Positions 9,483 through 21,269 of a DNA stretch of 64,000 nt are shown in pieces. A program made the position numbers and the translations under genes. Within the stretch, counting starts at the first letter, position 1; every line of letters begins with the position of its first letter. This stretch comes from Macrothele yani (Eukaryota; Arthropoda; Arachnida; Araneae; Macrothelidae): positions 165,198,709 through 165,262,708 of the forward strand of contig CM076997.1 in the NCBI GenBank assembly GCA_039090855.1, read 5' to 3'. The notes under the pieces are model-generated. The model was not told the origin of the DNA. It saw nothing but the letters and a program-made list of their open reading frames with translations, and made no database searches.

Positions 9483-12302
9483 TGGCACGTTTTTTGTAAA
9501 AACAGATCGTGCTTATGTTATCGGTTTGTCCGTCCGTCCGTACCCACGATATCTCTAAAACTATTTGCCCGATTTGAAAAATTCTTTTTGCATTGGGAAG
9601 CTTAAAATATGCGAATGATGATCCTTCAATTTGTTATTGTTTTTTACGATGTACAATTTCGCCGCTAGAGGGCGTAAATGCAGATGATGTCGAATTCAAA
9701 AATACGTTTTATTCCACATATTTGTTTCTAAACATCCGATTGAAAAAATTATTTTATCTTTCGATTCCATTTATGGCGAAGAGTATTTTAGATATAATTA
9801 CATTTTCAAATTGCGCATATATTTTCCGCTAGGAAGCGTAAAAGTAAATTACATTTTTCCCGATAACTCTACTTCTAAAACTGCGATTTGAAAACATTTT
9901 TCTTCAGCGGATAGACCTTCTGATGAAAACTCTTTTGCATATAATTTCTAATTTTTGGTAAAGAATACTTTGGCCACCAAGGGGCGTAAGTGCTAATTTT
10001 TTCTTCTGATATATTTACCATAAAATCTGACTTTTCTAAAATATCGATTGAAAAAATTATTTCGTGGACTGATGCCACACTCATCTTTTCGGTATATTTT
10101 CTTCTTAAAATATTCCACAGTTTTCCGCCAGGGAGCGTAGATGTATAACTTATTTTCGTCAATATCTCTACGTCTAGAAGTCCGATTTCAAAATTTTCTT
10201 CTTCGTTGGATATTGTTTTCAGTGTGACATGTTTTCCATATAATTTCAAAATTTTCAAGTAATTTATAGACTTTCCGCTAGGGGGCGTAGAGGTAAATTG
10301 CGTTTCACCCTATATCTCTGCTTCTAAATATCCGATTTGAAAAAGTATTTTTGCACCGGATACAGCTCCTGATGGGAAATCGTTTGCACATAATTTCTAA
10401 TTTTTGTAAAAAAATTGTTCGGCCACCAGGGTGCGCAAATCTTAATTTCCGCTTCTGATGTATTTGCAGCAAAATACGAGCTTCTGAAATCTCGATTGAA
10501 AAAAACGTTGTTTGTAGACCGATAGTACTCATGTCGACAAACCGATTAGAAGCATTTTATTCTTAAAATAATGCATGGTTTCCACGCCAGGGTGCGTAGA
10601 TGTATACCTTATTTTTGTCAATATCTCATCTTCTAGGAGTCCGATTTGAAAAATTCCTTCTTTCTCGGATAGTGTTTTTAGTGTGAAATTTTTTTCATAT
10701 AATTTGAAAATTTTCAAGTAATTCATAGACTTTTCGCTAGGGAGCGTTATGGTAAATTATTTTTCCTTATATCTCTGCTTCTAAATCTCCGATTTGAAAT
10801 ATTTTTTCTGCACCGGATACAACTCCTGATGGGAAATCATTTGCACATAATTTCAAATGTTTGTATAAAAATGGTTTGGCCACCATGGGGCGTAAATCTT
10901 AATTTCCGCTTCTGATGTATTTGCAGCAAAATATGAGCTTCTAAAATTTCGATTGAAAAAAACGTCGTTTGTAGACCGATAGTACTCATGTCGACAAACC
11001 GTTAAGAACATCTTCTTCTTAAAATAATGCATGGTTTCTACGCCAGGCGGCCTAGATGTATATCTTATTTTTGTTAATATCTCTACTTCTAGGAGTCATA
11101 TTTGAAAAATTCCTTCTTTGTTGGATAGTGTTTCTAGTGTGACATGTTTTTCATATAATTTGAAAATTTTCAAGTACTATATAGACTTTTCGGTAGGGGG
11201 CGTAAAAGTAAATTGTTTCCCCCTATATACCTGCTTCTAAATCTCCGATTTGAAAAATTCTTTCTGCACCGGATACAGTTCCTGATGAGAAATCCTTTGC
11301 ATATAATTTCAAATTTTTGTAAAAAATGGTTTGGCCACCAAGTGTTGTAAGTCCTAATTTCCGCTTCTGATGTATTTGCAGCAAAACATGAGTTTCTGAA
11401 ATCTCCATTGAAAAAGAAGTCATTTGTTGACCGATACTACTAATGTTGACAAACCTTTTAGGAACATTTTCTTCTTGAAATAATGCATGGTTTCTACGCT
11501 AAGGGCGTAGATGTATATCTTTTTTTGGTCAATATCTCTACTTCTAGGAATCCGATTTGAAAAATTCTATCTTTCTTGGATAGTGTTTCCTATGTGAAAT
11601 GCTATTCCTAAAAATTTAAAATTTTCAGGTAAATTATAGACTTTCCGCTAGGGTGCACAAAGGCAAATTGAGTTTTCTGCGTTATTTCTGCTTCTAAATA
11701 TCCGATTTGAAAAATTCTTCCTGTATCGCATACAAGATCTGATGAAAAATATTTTTCACATACTTTCAAATGTTTGATAAAGAATGGTTTTGCCACCAGG
11801 GGGCATAAGTGTTAATTTCTGTTTCTGATGTATTTGTAGCAAAATCTGGGCTCCTGAAAACTCGACTAAATGTTTTTTTCTTGGACCGATACCGCTCATA
11901 TGGAAAATCTTTTTGAGAATGCTTTCTTCCTAGAATAATGCATGGTTTTCCCACCAGGGTAAAGTCACGTCTTATTTTTGTCGATATCATTGTTTCTAAG
12001 AGTCCGATTTGAAAAATTATTTCTGTGTTGGAGAGCGTTTCCTGTGCGAAATGTTTCTCATATAAATTTATGCTTTTCTTAACACACAAATCTGCAACCA
12101 GAGGGCGTAAGCTGACGATTCCGTTTACAGCAATAACTAAGGGATAAAAAAACCCAAATGAAAATATTCTTTCTTCCGTCAGATACTATTGTTTTCCATA
12201 CCGGTTCCATTGACTTTGAATAGGTTTGATAAATTTAATTTGCGTCAGAACGGATTCAAAATCGTGCTTATTACATCCGAAAATTCGGTGTCACCTTTCT
12301 TG
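9483..12302 (+). repeat. Dispersed array B: ~150-bp monomers in a ~455-bp higher-order unit, CTCF-like cores
   Basis: About 17 monomers are visible, with cores near 9667, 9827, 9974, 10126, 10275, 10433, 10587, 10735, 10881, 11040, 11189, 11337, 11497, 11647, 11794, 11951 and 12099. Three core types rotate: CCGCTAGGGGGCGTAR, CCACCARGGGGCGTAA and CGCCAGGGNGCGTAGATG, giving a ~455-bp period. Between cores lie TTCTTTCTGCACCGGATACA, GATGTATTTGCAGCAAAA and TCATGTCGACAAACC. The start and end are shared with array A at 1385-3216, so it transposes or duplicates as a unit. Minus-strand frames here are repeat noise. Confidence 0.85.
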
Positions 12303-12885
12303 TTTGTTTTTTTTTTTTTTGGAATTCAACAGCACTCTGATTTTTTTTTCATTACGGGCAATGTTTTACTCCTATGCTTTTCCCATTCCCTCCACGTCAC
12401 TACATCCAGCTACAGTTTTGATGATGCGCTACCCACTACAGAAGAATTTGTCAGAGTTCAGGGGCTGCGAGTGCCACTGGCTTTTTAGATACTCTCGTTA
12501 CTGGTTTGCCTAGATTTTAGGCATATTTCCCTCCGTTCATCCATTCGTAAATTTGTTTGTGTGATGCTTTCTTTCTGTGGCTTTAAAGTACGTTCCTGCT
12601 AAGATTTTTCTTCAATGAACTGTTAATGCCTTCGCCGACAGCGAACCATTTGTTGAATCTTTGAACCAGTTTAGATTGCACCATTGTACAATTTTTAATA
12701 GAGTTTAATTCAAGGAAGTACCTGAATTAAATACATTCCAAAACGTCAGTAATTCTGTATAACATCTGAACGAACGAAATGCTGTTGTAACTTTACCTGA
12801 CACTTAGAGAACCCTACTGAAATACGAAACTATAATAAGCTACCCCTTGAAGTTGTATGTATACTATCTAAAATATATGGATATA
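12303..12885. other. No gene; spacer before Tc1 element
   Basis: Contains poly-T runs near 12308 and 12341. Two overlapping ~95-residue frames at 12189-12513 show no family motif. Confidence 0.4.
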
Positions 12886-14138
12886 CACTGCCTGGCTAAA
12901 AATAAAATCGCGGTGTGAATGGAAACATACAAATACCGAGGAGGGCATGACTGGTGAAGCATTTTGAATATTTGCGTAATGCTGCTGCCAATACAACCTT
13001 TAAACGGAACGTGATGAACGTGCAGCTCATCTGTACGAAGCGATCATGGCGGAAGACGTTATACGCGGTCGCGGAAAAGAAGTTACAGAGCCCACAAAGG
13101 GCCACATTATTGTCCTGTGGCAAGGACAGAAGACATGCAAGGAGATTACTAAAATCTCTGGCACGGGATTACTAACTGTCCAACGCATTTTTAAATCGTG
13201 GAATGATGGCGGTGGAACATCAACTTCGCGGAAAATGTATGGTCGGAAAACAGTTTTGAATAATCGTGACCGAAGACCATTAAAACGCTTAGTGAAATCT
13301 CATCGCAAAAAAACAACAACACTAGAACTCACAACCATGTTCAATAGTGGAATCGAGACCATTTCCACTCGCACGATGAGACGGGAACTTAAAGGACTGG
13401 GATTAAAGAGTTGTGTTGCCAAAAGGAAACCACTGGTTAGTGAGAGCAATCGGAAAAAAACCCTCTCCAAATCGCCACGGAACATAAATATTGGAATGTT
13501 GAGCAATGGGGGAGAGTCATGTGGTGTGATGAGTCGACGTATACTCTGCACCAACATGATGAACGTATCAGGGTTCGAAGGGAACCGCATGAAGAATTGG
13601 ACCTTTCTTGTGTTGTACCCACTGTACAGGCCTCAGGAAGAAGTGTTAAGATCTGGGTTTGCTTCTGTTCGGCTGGTCTAAGTGCAGCAACACTATGCAG
13701 CAATAAAATGAAGTCACCTGAGTATCTCAGCATACTGAATGACCACCTTATTCCATCAATGGAGTTTTTCTTCCCTGAATGCAATAGCCTATTCCAGGAT
13801 GACAATGCCACGATTCATCGCGCTAAAATTGTGAAAGATTGGTTCGAGGAGTACGAGGCATTATTCGCACATTTGAATTGGCCACCATAAAGTCATGACC
13901 TTAACCCCATTCAGAGTCTTTGGTATTTACTGAAGAGGAATCTTAGGAGTAATTCCATTCTTCCGTTATCAACTAAAGGACCTTGGCGAAATGTTACTGC
14001 AAAGCTACCCACAAATCAGTGTGGAGACAGTGCATGTACTCATAGACACCATACCACGACACTTGCGTGCTGTAATTCGTGCTAAAGGTGGTCCCACGAA
14101 GTATTAACATGCACGACTTTTAATTTAGCCAGGCAGTG
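12886..14138 (+). mobile_element. Tc1-like DNA transposon, full length, inactive
   Basis: Terminal inverted repeats CACTGCCTGGCTAAA (12886) and TTTAGCCAGGCAGTG (ends 14138) are exact inverses over about 15 bp and both are flanked by TA, the Tc1/mariner target duplication. The length of about 1.25 kb is typical of an autonomous Tc1 copy, and it holds one transposase relic on the same strand. Confidence 0.92.
13046..14107 (+). pseudogene. Tc1-like transposase, frameshifted, catalytic E changed
   Basis: The protein would cut and paste the element. The N-terminal helix-turn-helix region (ITKISGTGLLTVQRIFKSW) and a basic linker are present in the first 211-residue frame. A frameshift near 13,480-13,520 moves the rest to a second frame holding the first catalytic aspartate (MWCDES) and the second (FQDDNATIHR). 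An in-frame stop follows LNWPP. After it comes SHDLNPIQSLW, where Tc1 proteins normally have NPIE, so the third catalytic residue is Q. The spacing from the second D to this Q is 36, counting the stop. The C-terminus AKGGPTKY ends just inside the right repeat. Confidence 0.9.
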
Positions 14139-14141
14139 TAA

Positions 14142-14520
14142 TTTGTATATATGTCATGAAATACTTAATGTTTTTGCGTAAATCTTAACTAGCGGCATAT
14201 TATTTTCTGTAATTTTTTTTCTGGATTAGATTTATTGGCGTAACGTTAGGGTTTTTTTTTTTTTTGCATTCCTTCGCCGGAATATACTTTTCCTAAATTT
14301 ATTTCCTCAAAAAAAGGATAACAAACCAGAATACTCATATAATCTCTTTTTCTTCCAGCGTGTTCAGGCAGAAATATAGAGTCCTTACTGATACAGCCAA
14401 ACAGACAGAACTACAGTTATTCTAACAGGAAAATATCTGCAATCTTTTCGGAAAGAGAGAATACTTGATAATTTTGTGCACACCCTTAGCTCTAACAGTA
14501 ACTTAATGAGTTTCTCCAAT
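14142..14520. other. No gene seen
   Basis: AT-rich spacer with a poly-T run near 14250. Confidence 0.4.
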
Positions 14521-14529
14521 CTGACCTTC

Positions 14530-15102
14530 GGAAGCAGGATATCTTTTCAGAGCAGACACACAGATCGATGAAAGGAAGAACAGGAATATGGATAACATTG
14601 TATATATGTCAATATCTATCAGTCACCCAACGATTTTTTACGTGCTCTTTTCCTGATGAATGGATGGAAAAAGAGATATATAAAAGATTATGCATATGTG
14701 TTTTCCATCTAAAAGGGAATGATTTTACAAGCTTAATATTTTGAAGCAAGATTTTCAAATCTGAAGACCGATGGACAATCGGATAAACAGAATGACAAGT
14801 ATATCGACAACATTATGCACATGTTTGTTTCCATCGACCACAGAAAAAATTTCTTCAGTATGGTTCTTGGAAGTGGAAATAAAATTTCTGAGGATGAATG
14901 AATCGGCAAAGTTTCGAAGCGAACGGATAGACGGGAGCACCGATGTTTGAATTTTATGAGCATGTTTCTACATCGCACAAATAAAATATAAATCTTAAAT
15001 TTTAAAGCTGAGGTATTGTTTATGTAGATGGACGGACAGACGTACTGATAATATTTTGCATATGGCTGTCGCTATCAATCTGACGCAGGGTGTATCTCTA
15101 AG

Positions 15103-15105
<3 letters not shown>
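14530..15105 (-). repeat. Degenerate ~110-130-bp tandem repeat with GTCCGTC-type motif
   Basis: On the minus strand a block holding GTCYGTCCGT or CCGTCTATCCGTTCG, a GCATATG/GCACATG word and a TCAAAATTTAAG-like segment recurs about four times. Individual units are strongly diverged. It resembles in layout the 146-bp and CTCF-like arrays elsewhere in the window. The right end is the phrase CTGACGCAGGGTGTATCTCT, found again beside the second RTE copy at 21070-21100. Confidence 0.45.

Positions 15106-15142
<37 letters not shown>
15106..15142. repeat. (AT)n microsatellite at RTE 5' junction
   Basis: An uninterrupted AT run separates the CTCTAAGAATA flank from the start of the RTE element. Confidence 0.9.
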
Positions 15143-15485
15143 TGGGGATGTAAGGTCAGGTGATGCGTAACATCACAGCCTCTCCTTGACAAATGTCAAC
15201 CCCGCCTTCTCGTGGTGCATCCTGTTCCCACTAAAGGGGCTCTAACGACCGCCCGTAGCGGTATAACTATACCATCGGGATTAGAGGAAATTCTATCCCA
15301 CACTCACCAACCCGCTTGGCCAGCGTGGTGAGTTATGGCCAAACCCCTCCAAAATGATTCCACAACTTAAATCTTGGCCCTCAGTCTCCGGCAGCTGGAA
15401 TGTACCTGGCCAAGGCAGCGGCCAGTGCGACATGAAGGCAGAGGGTGCTAAGAATCCCCGGAGAACCGGACTAGGCTGCCATCTG

Positions 15486-16520
15486 ATGCTGACCTTGGCT
15501 ACTTACAATGGACGCTCCCTATCTTCTGATTCAAGGCTTCTTGAATTGGAAAAGGAACTACAAAGGATCAAGGGGGACATCGTGGGGCTAAGTGAGGTAA
15601 GGAGAAAAGGAGAAAAGGAGAAGATCTCATCGAACTGAAAAGTGGACATCTCTTCTACTATCGTGGGACAGATACTGGCAGAACTAGTGGTGTTGGATTT
15701 ATAATAAACAAGAAACTGAAGGATAAAGTTGTAGAAGTTGAAAGTCCCTCTGACAGAGCTGCACCGCTTGTTATCCAACTCTCGAAAAGATACCAGGCTC
15801 AGATTATTCAAACTTATGCACCCACCACAAGTCATCCTGAAGAAGAAATTGAAGAATTTTATGAGGAAATTTGTCATCTAAATAATAAAGGTAAGCAGCA
15901 CTTGAAAATAATTATGGGAGATTTCAATGCAAAAATAGGGCAACGGCAACAGAATGAAACTTCAGTAGGTAAATTCGGTCATGGCAACAGAAACCAGCGT
16001 GGAAATACTCTCGTTGAGTTTGCAGAGGCAGAAGGGTTTTTCATCTTGAACTCCTTCTTCAAGAAAAGCCACACAGGAAATGGACATGGAGACATCCAAA
16101 TGGGACGACAAGTAAAATTGATTTTATTATGTGTAACAAAAAATTCGTCATAGAAGACTGCAGTGTTCTAAACAAGTTCAACACAGGTAGTGACCATAGA
16201 TTGGTGAGATGTAAGATGCACCTCAACACAAAACTTGAACGTGGCAAGCTCATAAGACAAACAAAATCTATTGACATAACCAACCTTAAAAAACACCATA
16301 ATACCTTCAAGTTAGAACTGAAGAACAGGTTCTCTGCTTTAGAAGGCCTAACATCGGAAGAAGTGGACATCTCTGAAGTTAACAGAAAAGTAACCAAAGC
16401 TCTTATGGAAACAGCAACAAAATTAGCTGGGTCTAAGAACAAATTTCATGTGAACAAATTATCAGGAAAAAACCAAAATGTTGATGCAAAAAAGAAGAGA
16501 GATGAGGACAACTAAAGATG
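15486..16520 (+). pseudogene. RTE ORF, apurinic-endonuclease region, frameshifted
   Basis: This part nicks target DNA for target-primed reverse transcription. LTLATYNGRSLSSDSRLLEL, then GDIVGLSEVRRKGE, is the start of the RTE endonuclease fold, with N and E at the metal-site positions. MGDFNAKIG gives the GDFN motif (about 15918). EIDF, now broken by a frameshift near 16100-16130, and GSDHRLVRC give the last DHR motif. Breaks occur near 15635, 16120 and 16480, so no single frame covers the domain. Long pieces remain readable, which suggests recent inactivation. Confidence 0.88.
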
Positions 16521-18204
16521 TGACTTCCAAAGTGGAATATATAGAGCTATGCAAGACAGTAAGAAAAAGTATCACTGAAGACGTAAGGAAATTCAACTGT
16601 GAACTAGTGAGGAAAGCAATTGAAAACAACCAAAGCCTAAAGATAGCAAAGGGACATCTCAGTAAGGGAAGAAAACAGATTATGGCACTGAGAAAAGAAG
16701 ATGGTTCTGTAACAAGAAATAGAGGCGAAATTTTGACAAGAGTGAAAGATTTCTACTGCAAATTATATGAAAGGGATGATATATGCACTCCAGACATCAT
16801 GAAAGATACCAGTACCAGAGTTCCTCCAGTCCTTCCAGCAGAAGTTGCACATGCAATCAAGAACATGAAGTGGGGAAAAGCTCCAGGAGAAGATGGAATT
16901 ACTGTAGACATCATACAAGAAGCAAGTGGAGAAATCGAAACAGTACTCGCCCAAATATTCACTCGATGCCTTAATGAAGGAAAAATGCCTGAGGATTGGA
17001 ACACCGCTACAATGATCCTGCTACATAAGAAAGGTGACATTGAGGATCTCGGAAACTACAGACCTATCAGCCTCCTATCAGTAGTTTATAAAATCTTCAC
17101 TAAAGTTCTTTCACACCGCTTGAAGGTAACACTGGACATGGCTCAACCGAGAGAACAAGCTGGATTCAGGAGTGGCTACAGTACAATAGATCATATCCAC
17201 GTGCTGAGAGAACTAATTGAAAGAGCGAGGGAATATGAACTTCCATTGTGCATGGCTTTTATCGATTATGAAAAAGCCTTTGATTCGGTGAAACCATCAG
17301 CAGTTACAATGGCTCTGAAAACCTGCGGTATTGAAGATGCATACATTAATATTATTAATAACATCTATGAAAATGCAAAGGCCAAGATTAGGCTGTTTGA
17401 AAATACAACACACGTAAAAATTGAAAGGGAGTGAGACAAGGTGACACCATATCTCCGAAGCTCTTCAATGCCACATTGGAGGGTGTTTTTCAGTCGCTGA
17501 GCTGGGAAAACAAGGGGACAAAGATTAATGGAGATTATCTAACCCACCTTCGTTTTGCTGATGACGTAGTCATTTTTGCAACTAGCCCATCAGAGCTGCA
17601 GAGTATGATCCAGGAACTTGCTGACAAGAGTAAAGAAGTGGGATTAAAGATGAACTTTCAGAAGACAAAAGTGATGTTCAATGCTTTTACAAGAAATGAA
17701 GATTTATCGATTGATGGAGAAAAGCTGGAGATAACAGACACGTACGTTTATCTTGGACAGCAGATATCAAGTGAGGGTCACATTGATGAAGAAATTAATC
17801 TGCGTACAAAACTTGCCTTAAGAGCTTTTGGAAGAAACAGCATAATTTTCAAGAGCAATATGCCATTATGTCTTAAAAGAAAAGTGTTTGATCAATGCAT
17901 CCTTCCAGTGCTTACGTATGGTGCAGAGACGTGGACCTTAACTAAAAGAGACATACAAAGGCTGCAGACAACTCAAAAAAACATGGAGAGGTGCATGCTT
18001 GGTGTAACCAGGAGAGATAAGAAGAGGAACTCGTGGATCCGAAAAATGACAAGAGTGGAAGACATCATGATCAGAGTTAAATCCCTGAAATGGCAATGGG
18101 CTGGACATACTGCCAGAAGGACAGATCATCGATGGACAGCCGAAATTTTAGATTGGATTCCAAGGGACAGGAAAAGACCCAGAAGAAGACCGCATGGGAG
18201 ATGA
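16478..18204 (+). pseudogene. RTE reverse transcriptase and C-terminal domain, one frameshift
   Basis: This part copies the element RNA into DNA at the nicked target. Motifs in order: WGKAPGEDGITVDII; LLHKKGD with [46 protein letters not shown] with a catalytic aspartate; [16 protein letters not shown]; and FADDVVIFA, the FxDD catalytic box (about 17552). A single missing base near 17415-17430, in the KIGKG-type segment just before RQGD, splits it into frames 16478-17434 and 17431-18204. The 19-kb copy is uninterrupted at that point. The C-terminal part holds YLGQQISSEGH, LPVLTYGAETW and WIPRDRKRPRRRPHGR. Confidence 0.93.
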
Positions 18205-18339
18205 GTGGATGAAATTCAAAAGTATGCAGGGGTGACATGGAGGAGACTGGCACAAGACAGACCGTTGTGGAGGAAACTTGGGGAGACCTTCGTCCAGCAG
18301 TGGATTGATAATGGTTGACAATGATGATGATGATGATAT

Positions 18340-19114
18340 ATATACTGAAGAGCAATGCTGAAAACTAAGGAAAAACTTTAGAATTTAAAACGAAAGTTGC
18401 AAAATTAACCTGAAGAGCGAAACGCGCAACGCAGCAGTTACGAAAATTCAGAATTCACATTCTATTAAGAAGAGACCTAGCAAAAAAAAAATTATATATT
18501 TTTGACTCATACCAAGTACAACATAGAAAGGGTTATATGTCTACCGGTGTGAGTAAAAGGAGAAAAGATAAAAAATAAAATAAAACAACTGAATGTAGAA
18601 AGTGTCGAGAATACTGAGCCTTGGCTTTATCAAGGACCAGCAAAAATTCTGCATTTTCTCACTTCCACCAAGACCTAGTTGGAAATGGGTTTCTGCAAAG
18701 CCATGGATGCAAGTTATAAGCCTTTTTCCCCCACCAAAATTGTTTATAAGCCCACCAAAAATTGTTTTAAAATTTATATATATGTCATGACCTCCGCAGA
18801 GCTGTATGACCTAGCGCTAGTTAACAATTTAGCTTACATCCATAACTTCCATGGCCCGACCCATGCTCTTCATCTGTTACTATTAAACAGAGAGAAGAAG
18901 ATTAACGAGAACTCAACTTGTGACAGTGACATAATATTTAGAAATAAATTTCAGCTATAACGAAACGCCAAGTCCGAAAAGCAATACAAAAGAATTCCAA
19001 ATTTTTACATTGCAATTAAAAAGGAAATATTAATGTTTTAAAACTCAGATTTTTGAAAGAAAACTTGATTCTAAAACACTCTACTCCGCAACTTCTGACA
19101 ACACAAAAACGAGA
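18340..19114. other. Spacer between the inverted RTE copies
   Basis: No gene. It contains the dispersed repeat at 18590-18740; the remainder is AT-rich without recognised motifs. Confidence 0.5.
18590..18740 (+). repeat. Dispersed repeat shared with 49.4 kb
   Basis: The phrases GGCTTTATCAAGGACCAGCA, TTCTGCATTTTCTCACTT and GGAAATGGGTTTCTGCAAAG occur in the same order at 49387-49520. That copy lies downstream of a Penelope-like fragment, so a retroelement 3' region is possible. Confidence 0.7.
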
Positions 19115-21042
19115 ATCATCATCATCATCATCATCATTGTCAACCATTATCAATCCACTGCTGGACGAAGGTCTCCCCAAGTTTCCTCCACAACGGTCTG
19201 TCTTGTGCCAGTCTCCTCCATGTCACTCCCGCATACTTTCGAATTTCATCCACCCATCTTCCATGTGGTCTTCTTCTGGGTCTTTTCCTGTCCCTTGGAA
19301 TCCAATCTAAAATTTCGGCTGTCCATCGATGGTCTGTTCTTCTGGCAGTATGTCCAGCCCATTGCCATTTCAGGGATTTAACTCTGATCATGATGTCTTC
19401 CACTCTTGTCATTTTCCGGATCCACGTGTTCCTCTTCTTATCTCTCCTGGTTACACCAAGCATGCACCTCTCCATGTTTTTTTGAGTTGTCTTCAGCCTT
19501 TGTATGTCTCTTTTAGCTAAGGTCCACGTCTCTGCACCATACGTAAGCACTGGAAGGATGCATTGATCAAACACTTTCTTTTAAGACATAATGGCATATT
19601 GCTCTTGAAAATTATGCTGTTTCTTCCAAAAGCTCTCCAGGCAAGTTTTGTACGCCGATTAATTTCTTCACCAATGTGACCCTCACTTGATATCTGCTGT
19701 CCAAGATAAACGTACGTGTCTGTTATCTCCAGCTTTTCTCCATCAATCGATAAATCTTCATTTCTTGTAAAAGCATTGTACATCACTTTTGTCTTCTGAA
19801 AGTTCATTTTGTAGCTCTGATGGGGTAGTTGCAAAAATGACTATGTCATCAGCAAACGAAGGCGGGTCAGATAATCTCCATTAATCTTTATCCCTTTGTT
19901 TTCCCAGTTCAGTGATTGAAAGACATTTTCCAATGTGGCATTAAAGAGCTTCGGAGATATGGTGTCACCTTGTCTCACTCCTTTTCCAATTTTTATGTGT
20001 GTTGTATTTTCAAACAGCCGAATCTTTGCACTTGCATTTTCATAGATGTTATTAATAATATTAATGTATGCATCTTCAATACCGCAGGATTTCAGAGCCA
20101 TTGCAACTGCTGATGGTTTCACCGAATCAAAGACTTTTTCATAATCGATAAAAGCCATGCACAATGGAAGTTCATATTCCCTCGCTCTTTCAATTAGTTC
20201 TCTCAGTACGTGGATATGATCTATTGTGCTGTAGCCACTCCTGAATCCAGCTTGTTCTCTCGGTTGAGCCATGTCCAGTGTCACCTTCAAGCGGTGTGAA
20301 AGAACTTTAGTGAAGATTTTATAAACCACTGATAGGAGGCTGATAGGTCTGTAGTTCCTGAGATCCTCAATGTCACCTTTTTTTATGTAGCAAGATCATT
20401 GTAGCGTTGTTCCAATCCTCAGGAATTTTCCCTTCATTAAGGCATCGAGTGAATATTTGGGCGAGTACTGTTTTGATTGCTCCACTTGCTTCTTGTACGA
20501 TGTCTACAGTAATCCCATCTTCTCCTGGAGCTTTTCCCCGCTTCATGTTCTTGATTGCATGTGCAACTTCTGCTGGAAGGACTGGAAGAACTCTGGTACT
20601 GGTACCTTTCATGATGTCTGGAGTACGTGTATCATCCCTTTCATACAATTTGGAGTAGAAATATTTTACTCTTGTCAAAATTTGGCCTCTATTTCTTGTT
20701 ACAAAACCATCTTCTTTTCTCAGTGCCATAATCTGTTTTTTCCCCTTACTGAGATGTCCCTTTGCTATCTTTAGGCTTTGGTTGTTTTCAATTGCTTTCC
20801 TTACTAGTTCACAGTTGAATTTCCTTACGTCTTCAGTGATACTTTTTCGTACTGTCTTGCATAGCTCTATATATTCCACTTTGGAAGTCACATCTTCTTT
20901 AGTTGTCCTCATCACTCTTCTTCTTTTTGCATCAACATTTTGGTTTTTCCTGATAATTTGTTCACATGCAATTTGTTCTTAGACCCAGCTAATTTTGTTG
21001 CTGTTTCCATAAGAGCTTTGGTTACTTTTCTGTTAACTTCAG
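19115..21042 (-). mobile_element. RTE-clade LINE, 5'-truncated, inverted relative to the 15-kb copy
   Basis: This minus-strand copy begins at its (ATG)n tail (19115-19139) and runs to a 5' break inside the region corresponding to about 16371 of the first copy, so the endonuclease is missing. The protein pieces are [20 protein letters not shown] and the RQGDTISP segment in one frame (19841-20329), KAPGEDGITVDIV in another (20373-20915) and the C-terminal domain in 19140-19834. Breaks lie near 19560, 19815-19850 and 20330-20380. A deletion near 19808 removes most of the QSMIQELADKSKEVG segment. It is near-identical by eye to the 15-kb copy over shared parts. Confidence 0.92.
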
Positions 21043-21130
21043 AAATATATATATATATATATATATCTTATTCTTAGAGATACACCCTGCGTCAGGTATA
21101 TGAGATCTCTAAGAATAAGAGATACACTCT
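21043..21130. repeat. (AT)n tract and palindromic CTCTAAGAATA flank
   Basis: An AT run (21044-21066) abuts the truncated RTE end. It is followed by TTCTTAGAGATACACCCTGC, the inverse of the flank at 15080-15105, and then by an inverted second copy (CTCTAAGAATAAGAGATACA). Confidence 0.8.
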
Positions 21131-21269
21131 GAGTTAGCTTTGCATTAGGAACACCCCCGCTTTGTGTTTTCCGAGCGATAACGAAGTACCACGTGATATC
21201 AACGTCATGTGCGACTACTATAAACTGTGCGCGCCTATCCTTCATTCATAATCAGTAAATGTTTGCCAT

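Larger units (their letters stand above)
15141..18339 (+). mobile_element. RTE-clade LINE retrotransposon, near full length
   Basis: It opens with a GC-richer 5' leader (15141-15480), then an endonuclease region, a reverse transcriptase and a C-terminal domain, and ends in an (ATG/TGA)n tail at about 18320-18339. Short simple-repeat tails instead of poly-A are typical of the RTE clade. It sits in (AT)n sequence: AT runs lie on both sides (15106-15142 and just after 18336). Three other copies of the family occur here (5.3, 19.1 and 53.1 kb). Confidence 0.9.

Noticed and set aside
19053..19310. Serine-rich plus-strand frame
   Set aside because: Same artefact at the tail of the second RTE copy.
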